A DNA stretch of 64,000 nucleotides from Streptococcus cuniculipharyngis. GTDB lineage: Bacteria; Bacillota; Bacilli; Lactobacillales; Streptococcaceae. Position numbers and translations under genes: made by a program. Every line of letters starts with the position of its first letter. Within the stretch, counting starts at the first letter, position 1. The notes under the pieces are model-generated. The model saw only the letters and a list, made by a program, of their open reading frames with translations, was not told the origin of the DNA and did no database searches. This document shows, in pieces, positions 35,488 to 43,073 of this stretch. Location: positions 558,001-622,000 of the forward strand of contig NZ_VOHL01000001.1 of assembly GCF_007859195.1 (NCBI RefSeq). The letters run 5' to 3'.

Positions 35488-36169
35488 TGATATTATCCTC
35501 CAATTTGTCAAAGTATTCATCTAAGGCTGACTCCGTACGGTTGACACTATCGTTACCTAACTTAGCCTTGATACTATCAATTCTCAGGCGTTGCTCTTCC
35601 GTTACCAGGCTAGACCGTGTCAGCTCATCATAAGTCTTAATCATCTGACGCAATTCGCTCTGTATCCTTGCAAGAGCCGCAAAAGCCCGCCCCTGCTTAT
35701 CCCAAGCCGTCTGATGTTCGTAGCCTGTCCCACCTTCACCCTCACTGGTAACATAGACATTACCATCTGCCTTATCCTCGACAAATAAAATACGCTGAGC
35801 ATGTAAGAGATTGGCGTAGGTCAAGGTGATATTTTCCCAGAGAATATCAATAGGTTGCTTTTCTTCCAACTCGCCGACTATATCCAGCACCGACTGGGGC
35901 AAGTATTTTGAAAATAAACCATGCTTGACCGCATGTGTATTGCCAGGCGGTCCAGTTGCATTTTTGTTATTGGGTTGCCCACCTCTTTTGCGAACGTTCG
36001 CTTTGGATTTATCCGAGCGTTCGCTTTGACCATCCCACTTATAGTTACTTTTCCACCGCCGAACCGTACCAGAGGGAATGCCCAACTTCTCAGCAATATC
36101 AACCAGTTTCCAGCCTTGACGATACAATTCTTCAGCCTTGATTGACTTCTCATTCCTTGATTTTGGCAC
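35474..36169 (-). CDS. terS: Terminase small subunit
   Basis: 231 residues. N-terminal HTH (AEELYRQGWKLVDIAEKLGIPSGTVRRWK), then GGQPNNKNATGPPGNTHAVKHG typical of this TerS group, and a helical oligomerisation C-terminus. It recognises the packaging site. I could not identify a cos or pac sequence. SD GGGAGGG. Confidence 0.9.
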   Translation of the reverse strand: MPKSRNEKSIKAEELYRQGWKLVDIAEKLGIPSGTVRRWKSNYKWDGQSERSDKSKANVRKRGGQPNNKNATGPPGNTHAVKHGLFSKYLPQSVLDIVGELEEKQPIDILWENITLTYANLLHAQRILFVEDKADGNVYVTSEGEGGTGYEHQTAWDKQGRAFAALARIQSELRQMIKTYDELTRSSLVTEEQRLRIDSIKAKLGNDSVNRTESALDEYFDKLEDNINGAE

Positions 36170-36199
36170 ATCCTCCCTCCCTTTTCGTCGTTTTGTAAA

Positions 36200-36232
36200 A
36201 AAGTAAAAGACAAGACCACAGCCTTGCCTTCT
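36200..36232 (-). terminator. Terminator-like hairpin between ArpU and terS
   Basis: Minus strand AAGGCAAG / CTTGTCTT stem with TTTTAC-TTTTTT downstream. It would separate the early region from the late structural operon; a late promoter must lie nearby, but I cannot define it. Confidence 0.45.
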
Positions 36233-36284
36233 TATTCGATACTACCATTTTACCACTGAAAAAACCTTACAATCTACGGTCTGT

Positions 36285-36710
36285 CTATGATTTATAGACC
36301 AGTAAAATCCCACTCCGATAAGTATTTGCAAAAGACAGATAAGCCTCCTCCAATAACTCATAGTACCTAGCACTCTCGTAACCCAAATCCCCATAAATCA
36401 CATAATCATACTCAACCTCATTCAATAAGTGCTTATGCAATAAAATATAACGATGCCTCTCACTAAGTATTTTATTAAATCCCCTCTCTATCGCCTCAAT
36501 CTCCTGCTCAGCCGATACCTTATTAACCACCAAAGTCTCAACTACTTGATTAGGACGGCTACCCGTAGTTCTCGGCATAAATGATAGAACCTGAGTAATG
36601 CGTTGCTCATGCTCATCATTGGCTACTTCTCGCCAACATCTATACTCCTCCAACTTCCGCTTGGCGTTAGCCTTGGTTTTTTCAACATCAATCTCTGGAA
36701 AAAAAGTCAT
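36285..36710 (-). CDS. ArpU family late-transcription regulator
   Basis: 141 residues (FFPEIDVEKTKANAKRKLEEYRCWR; LLHKHLLNEVEYDYVIYGDLGYESARYYELLEEAYLSFA). The family is found just before terS in many Gram-positive phages and is thought to activate late genes, like ArpU of enterococci. No promoter for its target could be defined. Confidence 0.82.
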   Translation of the reverse strand: MTFFPEIDVEKTKANAKRKLEEYRCWREVANDEHEQRITQVLSFMPRTTGSRPNQVVETLVVNKVSAEQEIEAIERGFNKILSERHRYILLHKHLLNEVEYDYVIYGDLGYESARYYELLEEAYLSFANTYRSGILLVYKS

Positions 36711-36783
36711 CTGGTCGCCCTTTCTGTGGTATAATCATTTTAGGAAATAGATGCTAGTCAGGACAGGCGTGCTGACTTTTTTC

Positions 36784-36821
36784 TTGCTTTTTCGCCCTAC
36801 TCGGTGTATACTTGTATACAC
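36784..36821 (+). promoter_or_regulatory. Promoter and perfect palindromic operator of the MazEF pair
   Basis: TTGCTT (36784-36789), 17-bp spacer, TATACT (36807-36812). The -10 lies inside the perfect palindrome GTGTATAC-TT-GTATACAC (36804-36821), a natural autoregulatory site for the antitoxin. Confidence 0.75.
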
Positions 36822-36840
36822 AGAAAGAGAGGTAACGCTA

Positions 36841-37053
36841 ATGAACCTTGTAAAAACTCGAAAAGTAGGCAACTCCATTACTGTAACCCTACCTAAAGAC
36901 CTCGGTATCACAACAGGACAGGAGTTTCTCATTGAAAAAGGACGAAACGATGTCATCATACTGGTTCCCAAAATTCCCAACCCTTTCAATGGCAGTGACG
37001 ATTTAACCATGACAGATGATTTTGGGGGAGTAGCACTACTTGACCATGAATAG
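36841..37053 (+). CDS. MazE/AbrB-type antitoxin
   Basis: 70 residues from the ATG at 36841 (GAGAGG upstream). The N-terminus VKTRKVGNSITVTLPKDLGI is a classic SpoVT/AbrB swapped-hairpin DNA-binding fold; the acidic C-terminal tail should wrap the toxin. It overlaps the toxin gene by 8 bp. Expected to repress its own promoter at the palindrome upstream. Confidence 0.85.
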   Translation: MNLVKTRKVGNSITVTLPKDLGITTGQEFLIEKGRNDVIILVPKIPNPFNGSDDLTMTDDFGGVALLDHE

Positions 37054-37387
37054 CTATATTCCTCAAAAACAAGACATCATCTGGCTGGATTTTGACCCTT
37101 CTGCTGGTCGAGAAATTCAAAAACGCAGACCAGCTCTCGTTATTTCCAGCGACAACTACAATAAACAAACGGGTTTTATCGCTGTCTGTCCCATTACCCA
37201 CGGTCAACCAAAATTAAAAGCAAAGGGACTACTCGTGCCTGTTGATTCCGATAAAGTTGATGGCTATGTCAACCCTTTTCAACTCCACACCTTTGACTAT
37301 CGAGCCAGACGAGCTGAAAAAATTACCACACTAGATGACTTTGCCTTTGCTCAAGTCGTCCAACTTTACAACTTCATTTTTGAATAA
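37046..37387 (+). CDS. MazF/PemK-type mRNA interferase toxin
   Basis: 113 residues from the ATG at 37046 (a TTG two codons earlier is possible). Family blocks: QKQDIIWLDFDPSAGREIQKRRPALVIS, VCPITHG, and VDGYVNPFQLHTFD. MazF enzymes cut RNA at short specific sequences. The pair is on the strand opposite to all neighbouring phage genes and has its own promoter and terminator, so it can be expressed in the lysogen and stabilise the prophage. Confidence 0.88.
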   Translation: MNSYIPQKQDIIWLDFDPSAGREIQKRRPALVISSDNYNKQTGFIAVCPITHGQPKLKAKGLLVPVDSDKVDGYVNPFQLHTFDYRARRAEKITTLDDFAFAQVVQLYNFIFE

Positions 37388-37410
37388 GGCTACAAGCCTT
37401 ATTTTTATAT
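37384..37410 (+). terminator. Terminator of the MazEF pair
   Basis: AATAAGGC / GCCTTATT stem followed by a T-rich run, beginning at the mazF stop. It lies next to the convergent HTH gene end. Confidence 0.75.
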
Positions 37411-37411
37411 C

Positions 37412-37705
37412 CTACTTCCAGCAAATCAACCGCCCCTCATGGTCATTATTCCAGTAAGGCGGCAGGCGGACTTGCTCGTCTTCAATCTGCTCTGATTGAG
37501 CAAGGCTCCTATGACAAGTCCAACCCACCAACCAGGCTGGATTGACCTCATAAGTCGCTGCAATCCGCTCAATATTCTGCAAAGGTGGCATGACCCCACT
37601 ATAAACATAATTCTCCAAGGTCCGCTTAGAAATCCCTGTCATTCGGCTCATCTGAGCCAGGCTAATCCCCAACTCTTGCCATAGCTCTCTAATCCGCAAC
37701 TCCAT
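37412..37705 (-). CDS. Phage HTH DNA-binding protein
   Basis: 97 residues from the second ATG at 37705, six bases after AGGAGG (first ATG is one codon earlier). HTH segment LGISLAQMSRMTGISKRTLENYVYSG, then a C-terminal part ending in HEGRLICWK. Small regulators of this type occur near ArpU in streptococcal phages. Target unknown. Confidence 0.7.
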   Translation of the reverse strand: MELRIRELWQELGISLAQMSRMTGISKRTLENYVYSGVMPPLQNIERIAATYEVNPAWLVGWTCHRSLAQSEQIEDEQVRLPPYWNNDHEGRLICWK

Positions 37706-37715
37706 CATCGTCCTC

Positions 37716-37877
37716 CTATTCTAACAAATCCTCTGGCCGTACATAAGGCAACCTGTTAGCACACTTCTTGCACCGATAGCCCACTGGCTTACCCGCCTCA
37801 CGGACCAGCTCATAATCATGCCGACAAGCCATGAAAAACCGTTTGATTGCCTTAACCAATAGTGTCAATAAGCCCAT
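37716..37877 (-). CDS. Small zinc-ribbon-like phage protein
   Basis: 53 residues. A hydrophobic/basic N-terminus is followed by CRHDYELVREAGKPVGYRCKKC, which can bind zinc through H/C pairs. Its ATG directly follows the stop of the upstream gene. Function unknown. Confidence 0.65.
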   Translation of the reverse strand: MGLLTLLVKAIKRFFMACRHDYELVREAGKPVGYRCKKCANRLPYVRPEDLLE

Positions 37878-38126
37878 TTAAGTCTCCTTTCTAAATGGTT
37901 TTGGTAATGGCTTCCATGCGATAACAATACCGCCATATTCAGAAAAATCAACCCCACTATAACCATAATCATCGAACATATCAACTTCTATGCGTCCATC
38001 ACCAAGTGTAACAAGGACATTTTCAAATACATCTGGCACTGGACAATCAAACATAAAATCAGCAAAGGGGTATAACTCTTCCTCCTCATCAGTAAGTGGT
38101 CTTGTCTTAATTTCAATCCATTCCAT
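37878..38126 (-). CDS. DUF551-like phage protein
   Basis: 82 residues: MEWIEIKTRPLTDEE start, VLVTLGDGRIEVDMFDD centre and VIAWKPLPKPF end, the usual DUF551 outline. Function unknown. SD AAAGGAG. Follows the broken RusA gene. Confidence 0.7.
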   Translation of the reverse strand: MEWIEIKTRPLTDEEEELYPFADFMFDCPVPDVFENVLVTLGDGRIEVDMFDDYGYSGVDFSEYGGIVIAWKPLPKPFRKET

Positions 38127-38128
38127 AA

Positions 38129-38501
38129 TTACTCCTTTCCATCCTTACTATCAGGGATATAAACTATAGTATTTACTTTACGGTTAATAACTTCTAAGTA
38201 TTCCTGAATAAAGTGCCTTGATATAATTGTCCAAATCAGGTCGCTTGGCACAATAAATCCTCTCCTGTCGCAGTTCTTCCTCCACATACTTCATCCGTCT
38301 GATGTACTGAGGTGCCTCAATATAGAAAATCACCTTGATTTTTACAGGATTTACCAAAAGCTGACCCGTGTAATTTTTCCTAATCAACCTCGTACAACCT
38401 TGTCGCCAACGCTTCATTGCCCTATCTTCAAAGGCTCGACCATGACGAGTAAAACGAGGTCTACTCTGGGGTTTAGGCTCGATATTTAACACTAATTTCA
38501 T
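38129..38501 (-). pseudogene. Truncated RusA-type Holliday-junction resolvase fused to a foreign tail
   Basis: The frame 38184-38501 encodes 105 residues, starting with the RusA pattern (KLVLNIEPKPQSRPRFTRHGRAFED) and reaching KRPDLDNYIKAL, which holds two of the three catalytic aspartates. It then ends in an unrelated YSGILRSY. A second frame from about 38211 to the stop at 38129 reads like the end of another protein (EYLEVINRKVNTIVYIPDSK). A deletion apparently joined two genes; the third catalytic Asp region is missing, so resolvase function is probably lost. Confidence 0.7.
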
Positions 38502-38512
38502 CTGTTCTCTTC

Positions 38513-38564
38513 AAAAAATGCGACTGCCATGATGTGAGTTTGGCTAAATACAGGCAGTCGCCAT
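38513..38564 (-). terminator. Terminator/attenuator between DUF1351 and rusA remnant
   Basis: Minus strand TGGCGACTGCC / GGCAGTCGCA stem with a 24-nt loop and six Ts. The 38502-38652 gap contains no convincing gene. Confidence 0.6.
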
Positions 38565-38652
38565 TCCTTATATCATTCATCAGCCACACAGCCGATAAAC
38601 TGACACCTTTTCTAGTACGCAGTTTTACAAGGATACCCGGCTTGTTTATTGT

Positions 38653-39681
38653 TTACCAACCACACAGTTCACTAAGTTCCGTCTGGGTTAACGGCTCTAT
38701 ACGTTGATAACCGCTGACCTGATAATTTTTCTTATGTTCAAATCCCGCCTGTTCAAGCGTTGCCTTAAAGCGGTCTTTGTCAGCTGTATTTTCTAAATAC
38801 ACCTCAAGGGTCATTTTCTGAGTGTATTTTTTAGGCTCATTTTCATCCCCTGTAAGCTTTTCTTGTTCAGTGTGGGATAATTGCCCTCCGTCCAAAATTT
38901 CGCCTGTCTCTGGGTCAACTTGTGGCTGATTTTGGCTATGTTGGACTTGTGCTCGTTCCTTTTGTCGCTGTTCTTCTAGCAGTCTCTCACGCTCAAGTCG
39001 AGCACGTTCTGCTTTCTGCTTTTCTTTTTCAAAAAGATAGTCTGACTTAATCTGCTCCAAAACATCGACCAAGCTCAAATCTTTTAGCATGCGGATATAA
39101 GGCTGGTCTGTCATTCCATACTCAGCACATTGTCCTGAAATAGCAGACTTGGCTTTTTCATACTCCTGTTGCTTTTGATATTCAAAAGTCACCATATCAT
39201 CAAGAGATTTCATTGTGACTTTCTTTAAGGTCACTCCATCAGCCATAAAGTCAGAGGCCTTAATATACTCAAGAGCTTTTCCATCAAAAATACGAGGGTC
39301 AATCAGATACTCCGAAGATTTATTGGCTAAATAACTCTTAACAGTGTCCAAACGGACCGCTTTTTGATGGTCTTCAAAGGCTTTAACATCAGCCGCAATC
39401 TTGTCAATCATGTCATCAAGTGGCTTACTTGCTTGTTTGATATATCCGTCAATCTCATCAGCTGGTTTTGAGAGTTCCTTTTTGGCTTTGATACGCTCAT
39501 CAGAAATCTGTTTCTTGAGTTTGCGTAAGTCAGCCAGTACCTGCTTATCACCCTTGATAGTTGCAGCCGTCACTGTATAATTTTCATACTTGGCAACTAC
39601 ATCACTAATATTTTTCTCAAATTGCTCACGGTCAATAATTTCAACCTGTGCTTGTGTTATTTTTACCTGTAATTCCTGCAT
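38653..39681 (-). CDS. DUF1351 recombination-associated protein
   Basis: 342 residues, highly charged with a long coiled coil around 200-250 (EKQKAERARLERERLLEEQRQKERAQ). The N-terminal part matches DUF1351, commonly adjacent to Bet/RecT genes. Its role is unproven; the pairing suggests assistance to single-strand annealing. Gap of 9 bp to bet. Confidence 0.85.
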   Translation of the reverse strand: MQELQVKITQAQVEIIDREQFEKNISDVVAKYENYTVTAATIKGDKQVLADLRKLKKQISDERIKAKKELSKPADEIDGYIKQASKPLDDMIDKIAADVKAFEDHQKAVRLDTVKSYLANKSSEYLIDPRIFDGKALEYIKASDFMADGVTLKKVTMKSLDDMVTFEYQKQQEYEKAKSAISGQCAEYGMTDQPYIRMLKDLSLVDVLEQIKSDYLFEKEKQKAERARLERERLLEEQRQKERAQVQHSQNQPQVDPETGEILDGGQLSHTEQEKLTGDENEPKKYTQKMTLEVYLENTADKDRFKATLEQAGFEHKKNYQVSGYQRIEPLTQTELSELCGW

Positions 39682-39690
39682 GGTGTCCTC

Positions 39691-40455
39691 CTAGTATTCT
39701 AATTCTCCATCAAGCAACTCTCCCTGCACTGCTTCATCTTCAAAACTAGGGATTTCCTCAGCTGCATAGCTCGTATTAGCCAACTCTGCTTGTTTCCGAG
39801 CTTGTTCCTGTTTCATCTGTTCAATTTGAGCCATCTTACGAGCTCGAACCTCTTCCTGTGTTTCTTGAGGAGTGACATCAATCGGTGTTGCCTGCTCCAT
39901 CTCATCTGAAGTATAAAGCCCACCAACATCTTCTGAAAAACTATCTCTGACTGCTGCCACAATCGCTACCTTTTCAATCATTTGTCCCGGTGCTTTCTGC
40001 CACCAATTCTTACCTGTGTTATAAGCCGACAATTCCACTTCACGATAGACCGGACGTGTCCGATCCTTACGGTAGACCTCACACCAGCCCCCAATTAGCT
40101 TAGACCCCTTTGGTAAGATAATCCCTTTTTTATTTTTGAGTTCTCCCTTTTCATCTTCATAGATGACTCCGCTCTCAAAGCCGTCATAATTAGGGTTTTG
40201 TTCAGCCCGTTTCATAAAGGCATCTTTTGATACCACAATCTGGGCAGGATTATTACCATATTTGATAAAATAGACCTCTTTGGTAAATGGGTTTAAGTTC
40301 CTATTCTTCACGATAGCCAGTAAAGTCTGTAGTTCCTGCGGACTTGCTTGGTGTTTAGGGTCTACAAAGTTTCTAAGAGTTGCCCCGTCAAGCTTTTGTA
40401 AATCAGTTAAATAACCACCTTTTACCTGTGTTAATTCAGTCGTCTTATTCGTCAT
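39691..40455 (-). CDS. bet: Phage single-strand annealing protein Bet (Red beta-type)
   Basis: 254 residues. Family blocks: LLAIVKNRNLNPFTKEVYFIKYG, VVSKDAFMKRAEQNP, GWCEVYRKDRTRPVYREVELSAYNTGKNWWQKAPGQMIEKVA. It anneals complementary single strands in phage recombination. Start overlaps the 40452 gene stop by 4 bp (ATGA). No recognisable exonuclease partner is present in the window. Confidence 0.9.
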   Translation of the reverse strand: MTNKTTELTQVKGGYLTDLQKLDGATLRNFVDPKHQASPQELQTLLAIVKNRNLNPFTKEVYFIKYGNNPAQIVVSKDAFMKRAEQNPNYDGFESGVIYEDEKGELKNKKGIILPKGSKLIGGWCEVYRKDRTRPVYREVELSAYNTGKNWWQKAPGQMIEKVAIVAAVRDSFSEDVGGLYTSDEMEQATPIDVTPQETQEEVRARKMAQIEQMKQEQARKQAELANTSYAAEEIPSFEDEAVQGELLDGELEY

Positions 40456-40643
40456 CTTTTTCTCCTTTTATTTTTCTTCAAATTCCAATTAGCACGCTCC
40501 AAACGCTTAATCCGCTCGGCTTGTGCCACAATCACATCTTGCTGTTCATTGATGATTTCCCCCAGCTCGTAGCCAAGGTCCATGTAACGATTTCGCCAAT
40601 CATCAATGCTCTCCAACAATTCCCTAACCAGTGATCTGGTCAT
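40452..40643 (-). CDS. Small basic coiled-coil phage protein
   Basis: 63 residues if started at the ATG at 40643; two upstream Mets inside the preceding gene are possible. Helical (RNRYMDLGYELGEIINEQQD) with a very basic end (NLKKNKRRKR). Function unknown. Overlaps bet by 4 bp. Confidence 0.55.
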   Translation of the reverse strand: MTRSLVRELLESIDDWRNRYMDLGYELGEIINEQQDVIVAQAERIKRLERANWNLKKNKRRKR

Positions 40644-40758
40644 CTCGCCATCTATCATAGGCTTCATCCTCGTTTTCTTCTTGTTCTCCTTCTTCGCCCC
40701 AGTAATCATCAGGTGGCGTCAACTTCCAGCTATCATAATCAAAATCCCAATTATCCAT
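40624..40758 (-). CDS. Small acidic phage protein
   Basis: 44 residues (MDNWDFDYDSWKLTPPDDYWGEEGEQEENEDEAYDRW), very acidic and aromatic. Overlaps both neighbours in other frames, as dense phage genes do. A DNA-mimic-like composition, but function unknown. Confidence 0.5.
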   Translation of the reverse strand: MDNWDFDYDSWKLTPPDDYWGEEGEQEENEDEAYDRWRDDQITG

Positions 40759-40984
40759 CCGCCACCGCCTTTTCAAATAATAAGTCAACTGCCTCAGCTG
40801 AACTAATCCCACAACCAAATGCGTAGAGGTTGACAGGATTCAGGATTGGCTTAACACCATTTTCCATCACACCTCGCCGACAATACCCGATAAAGTTTTC
40901 GTAGGTTTCCTTGCTGGCTGACCGACCATAGCGTTTTTTCAAAAACTCATTATAGGCCTTAAAAAGCGTCTGCGTCATCATCAA
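40751..40984 (-). CDS. Small phage protein
   Basis: 77 residues (LFKAYNEFLKKRYGRSASKETYENFIGYCRRG). Mostly helical; overlaps the initiator gene end by 26 bp. Unrecognised; typical of replication modules. Confidence 0.6.
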   Translation of the reverse strand: MMMTQTLFKAYNEFLKKRYGRSASKETYENFIGYCRRGVMENGVKPILNPVNLYAFGCGISSAEAVDLLFEKAVADG

Positions 40985-41972
40985 TCTCCTCCACTTCTGT
41001 CAACAGGTCATCGTAGGTCTTAGCCTTATAGCCAGGCTGTGACCAAGTTGGAATAGCTGACGGTGACGATTGCTGTGCTTTTCGCTCTGTTTCACGAGCC
41101 ATCACATCTCCAACCGTCTTGATACCCGCCTGCCGCCAATTTCTCAAGATGCCCAAAAGGTACTTAAAGCTCCGCTTCCCCTTGTCAGCTGCCAGGTCAA
41201 TCGCCAAGCAAAGCACTTCCTCGCTCATCTCGTCCTGACTGACAAAATCCATCAACTGCTCGTACTGGACACCATCCAAAACACCCACACGTTCCTGATA
41301 ATACCGACCAACCGACACACTCTCCCTAGTCTGTAAGTATGTCTGGTTAATAGTCTGATGATTAGTCTGGTATATAGTCTGGTTAGGGTAAAGATTTTTT
41401 ACCTCTGGAAGTAAAGAATTTTTACCACCAGTCGTAAAGTTTTTTAACCCTGTGGGTAAAGAATTTTTACCCACATCATTAAATTTCTTTACCCCATTAA
41501 GATTTTTTACCCCTTTATCATCACCAATTAATGCATCTCCATGCTCACGAGTGGACTCCAATACCACCCCTACCTGTGAGTCATCTTTACCATCGAACAG
41601 CCCAAACTCCTCTGCCCCTGTCAGGTTGACCACACTTGCTAACGATTGAGGGTATAACCGATTTGGCTTATTAAACCCGCCTTTTTTCTCAACCAAAAGG
41701 CCAGCATCAATCAATTCTTTTTTCACTTTAATCAAGGTTGGCTTAGAAATCCCTAGCCAACGACACATGGTTTCTGCCGAAACCTCTACAAAAAACTCAC
41801 CGTCCTTATCCTGATAACGCTCCTCATAACGCCTTGCCAGCTGCAACCTATCATACAAGATACTATGCAAGCCCCTGGCATAAAACGATAGCGTCAAGAG
41901 TTCCTCATGCTCCAACATGACCTCGAACAGTTTAACAAACCGATATTTTCCTACCTCTGCAATCTCACTCAC
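40959..41972 (-). CDS. Phage replication initiator / replisome organiser (RepA_N plus DnaD-like)
   Basis: 337 residues from a GTG at 41972 that overlaps the upstream stop as GTGA. N-terminal RepA_N-type domain (KYRFVKLFEVMLEHEELLTLSFYARGLHSIL) with winged-HTH CRWLGISKPTLIKVKKELIDAG. A low-complexity linker encoded by DNA repeats spans about 165-235. A C-terminal DnaD-like part (LAADKGKRSFKYLLGILRNWRQAGI) would recruit the host helicase. The internal repeats probably form the origin. Confidence 0.82.
   Translation of the reverse strand: MSEIAEVGKYRFVKLFEVMLEHEELLTLSFYARGLHSILYDRLQLARRYEERYQDKDGEFFVEVSAETMCRWLGISKPTLIKVKKELIDAGLLVEKKGGFNKPNRLYPQSLASVVNLTGAEEFGLFDGKDDSQVGVVLESTREHGDALIGDDKGVKNLNGVKKFNDVGKNSLPTGLKNFTTGGKNSLLPEVKNLYPNQTIYQTNHQTINQTYLQTRESVSVGRYYQERVGVLDGVQYEQLMDFVSQDEMSEEVLCLAIDLAADKGKRSFKYLLGILRNWRQAGIKTVGDVMARETERKAQQSSPSAIPTWSQPGYKAKTYDDLLTEVEEIDDDADAF
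41333..41386. repeat. Short AGTCTGGT repeats next to the iterons
   Basis: Four or five copies of AGTCTGR(T) alternating with AT-rich spacers encode the NQTIYQTNHQTINQTYLQT segment. The second repeat type beside the iterons may assist duplex opening or binding. Confidence 0.55.
41387..41514. repeat. Iteron array inside the initiator gene, candidate phage replication origin
   Basis: Six related elements with cores GTAAAGATTTTTTACC or GTAAAGAATTTTTACC lie at about 41387, 41410, 41433, 41455, 41479 and 41497. The first four are spaced 22-23 bp, two helical turns. Each is an imperfect palindrome. Confidence 0.7.
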
Positions 41973-42202
41973 TCCCCTTTCTGTTCTTCCTTTTCTTTCA
42001 ACAAGTAATAACAATCCCTAGCACCATAATCAATCCTAATCTGACCGCCACTCATGCTTTTGTGATACACTGGCTGAGTAATAGCCGAATTGACCCTAAC
42101 ATGCTCTTTCAAAGCAGCAACAGCCTCATCTCCTGTTTCATAAGACCCAAGACCGACCTGCCGACTGCCATTAAAGACAAAGACCAACTCAATCATCGCC
42201 AT
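41969..42202 (-). CDS. Small phage protein coupled to the initiator
   Basis: 77 residues from the ATG at 42202 (or 75 from 42196). Sequence IELVFVFNGSRQVGLGSYETGDEAVAALKEHVR and GGQIRIDYGARDCYYLL. Unknown function. Overlaps both neighbours (14 bp upstream, 4 bp GTGA downstream). Confidence 0.6.
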   Translation of the reverse strand: MAMIELVFVFNGSRQVGLGSYETGDEAVAALKEHVRVNSAITQPVYHKSMSGGQIRIDYGARDCYYLLKEKEEQKGE

Positions 42203-42350
42203 ACTTCCCGTCCAGTCTGAATCGCATACCAGCATGAAAAGCGTCATATCGTCTAGCATTTTCCTCCCAAGTTGGCCGAGGGACGACCTCCTCAAACCGC
42301 TCAATCTTCTTTGGCTTAGCAAACAACCAAGCAAATAATTTTTTCATCAT
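42189..42350 (-). CDS. Small phage protein
   Basis: 53 residues (KKLFAWLFAKPKKIERFEEVVPRPTWEEN) with SD AAAGGAG six bases before the ATG. Amphipathic basic start. Unknown function; leads the replication operon after the small plus-strand RNA unit. Confidence 0.6.
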   Translation of the reverse strand: MMKKLFAWLFAKPKKIERFEEVVPRPTWEENARRYDAFHAGMRFRLDGKYGDD

Positions 42351-42360
42351 CTCTTTCTCC

Positions 42361-42389
42361 TTTCAAAAATTCACAAACTATGCTATAAT
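42361..42389 (+). promoter_or_regulatory. Plus-strand promoter of a very short transcript
   Basis: TTTCAA, 17 bp, TGC-TATAAT (extended -10). It points against the early operon. Confidence 0.6.
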
Positions 42390-42395
42390 TAAACT

Positions 42396-42450
42396 GTTTT
42401 TTTATTCAAGCCCGTCACTCTTTGGATTACCATCCAAAGGGGCTTTTTTT
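42396..42450 (+). ncRNA. Candidate short antisense RNA ending in an intrinsic terminator
   Basis: About 55 nt between the promoter at 42361-42389 and a CTTTGGAT / ATCCAAAG hairpin with seven Ts (T-run 42444-42450). No coding capacity. It is antisense to the spacer between two early genes and could limit early transcription by collision or pairing. Confidence 0.5.
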
Positions 42451-42610
42451 ATTTTGCCGCCTGTAAAAACTCCGTCATCAGATTGTCTGCCGTCGGATGT
42501 TCCAAACGGTCCAGACGAGCTTTCAACTCTACATTTTCAGCTAAAACAGTATTCATCTCAGCCTCTAAAAGTTCCAAACGGTCTAAAACCGATAAACGCA
42601 CCTTACTCAT
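42449..42610 (-). CDS. Small coiled-coil phage protein
   Basis: 53 residues (VRLSVLDRLELLEAEMNTVLAENVELKARLDRLE), a leucine-zipper-like coil. SD AAGGAG. Function unknown. Confidence 0.65.
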   Translation of the reverse strand: MSKVRLSVLDRLELLEAEMNTVLAENVELKARLDRLEHPTADNLMTEFLQAAK

Positions 42611-42619
42611 TTTTTCTCC

Positions 42620-42793
42620 TTAAACTATTAAACAAACCCACCCTACAAAGATAAATAGAGGGATTAAACTACCCAACAAGGCAAGGACAAGATTAACCTT
42701 CCAAACCACTAGACAGAACCACAACCAAACGGTTATCAAGCCTGCCAATAACGAGGCTGCCAACCAAGTTAACACCAAAAATTCTAACGTCAT
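42620..42793 (-). CDS. Small membrane protein of the early region
   Basis: 57 residues, nearly all hydrophobic: two transmembrane helices (FLVLTWLAASLLAGLITVWL and VLALLGSLIPLFIFVGW). SD AGGAGG seven bases before the ATG. Possibly a membrane or exclusion function; unrecognised. Confidence 0.6.
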   Translation of the reverse strand: MTLEFLVLTWLAASLLAGLITVWLWFCLVVWKVNLVLALLGSLIPLFIFVGWVCLIV

Positions 42794-42806
42794 TATTCCT
42801 CCTTTC

Positions 42807-43073
42807 TTAAACTACTAGATGATTTTCAATGAATTCATCCAGTTCATCCTTTTTAATACGCTTAGTACCATCAATCTGATAAAGATTAAGGCCCATTCTA
42901 ATCCATTTTTTTATTGTATTGTAACTGCAATCTGCATAGTTAGCAGCGCTATCCAAAGACAACCATTGCTTGTCCACGGTTTCGTGCTTTAGAAGTTCTG
43001 CAAAAGACTCCTTAAATTGCATTCTGACAACTGTTCTAATACCAGTTTCAAATTCTTCGCTCAAGATGTTCAT
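42807..43073 (-). CDS. Excisionase-like HTH protein
   Basis: 88 residues from the ATG at 43073. The C-terminal half (WLSLDSAANYADCSYNTIKKWIRMGLNLYQIDGTKRIKKDELDEFI) is a MerR/excisionase-type winged helix as in Xis and Tn916-like factors. It may direct excision or early regulation. SD GCGGAGG just upstream. Confidence 0.75.
   Translation of the reverse strand: MNILSEEFETGIRTVVRMQFKESFAELLKHETVDKQWLSLDSAANYADCSYNTIKKWIRMGLNLYQIDGTKRIKKDELDEFIENHLVV

Noticed and set aside
36170-36284. cos or pac site near terS
   Set aside because: I saw no recognisable site; only a terminator-like hairpin.
38502-38652. A 35-codon frame in the gap before the RusA remnant
   Set aside because: No SD, and the sequence is dominated by the terminator hairpin and rusA start in another frame.
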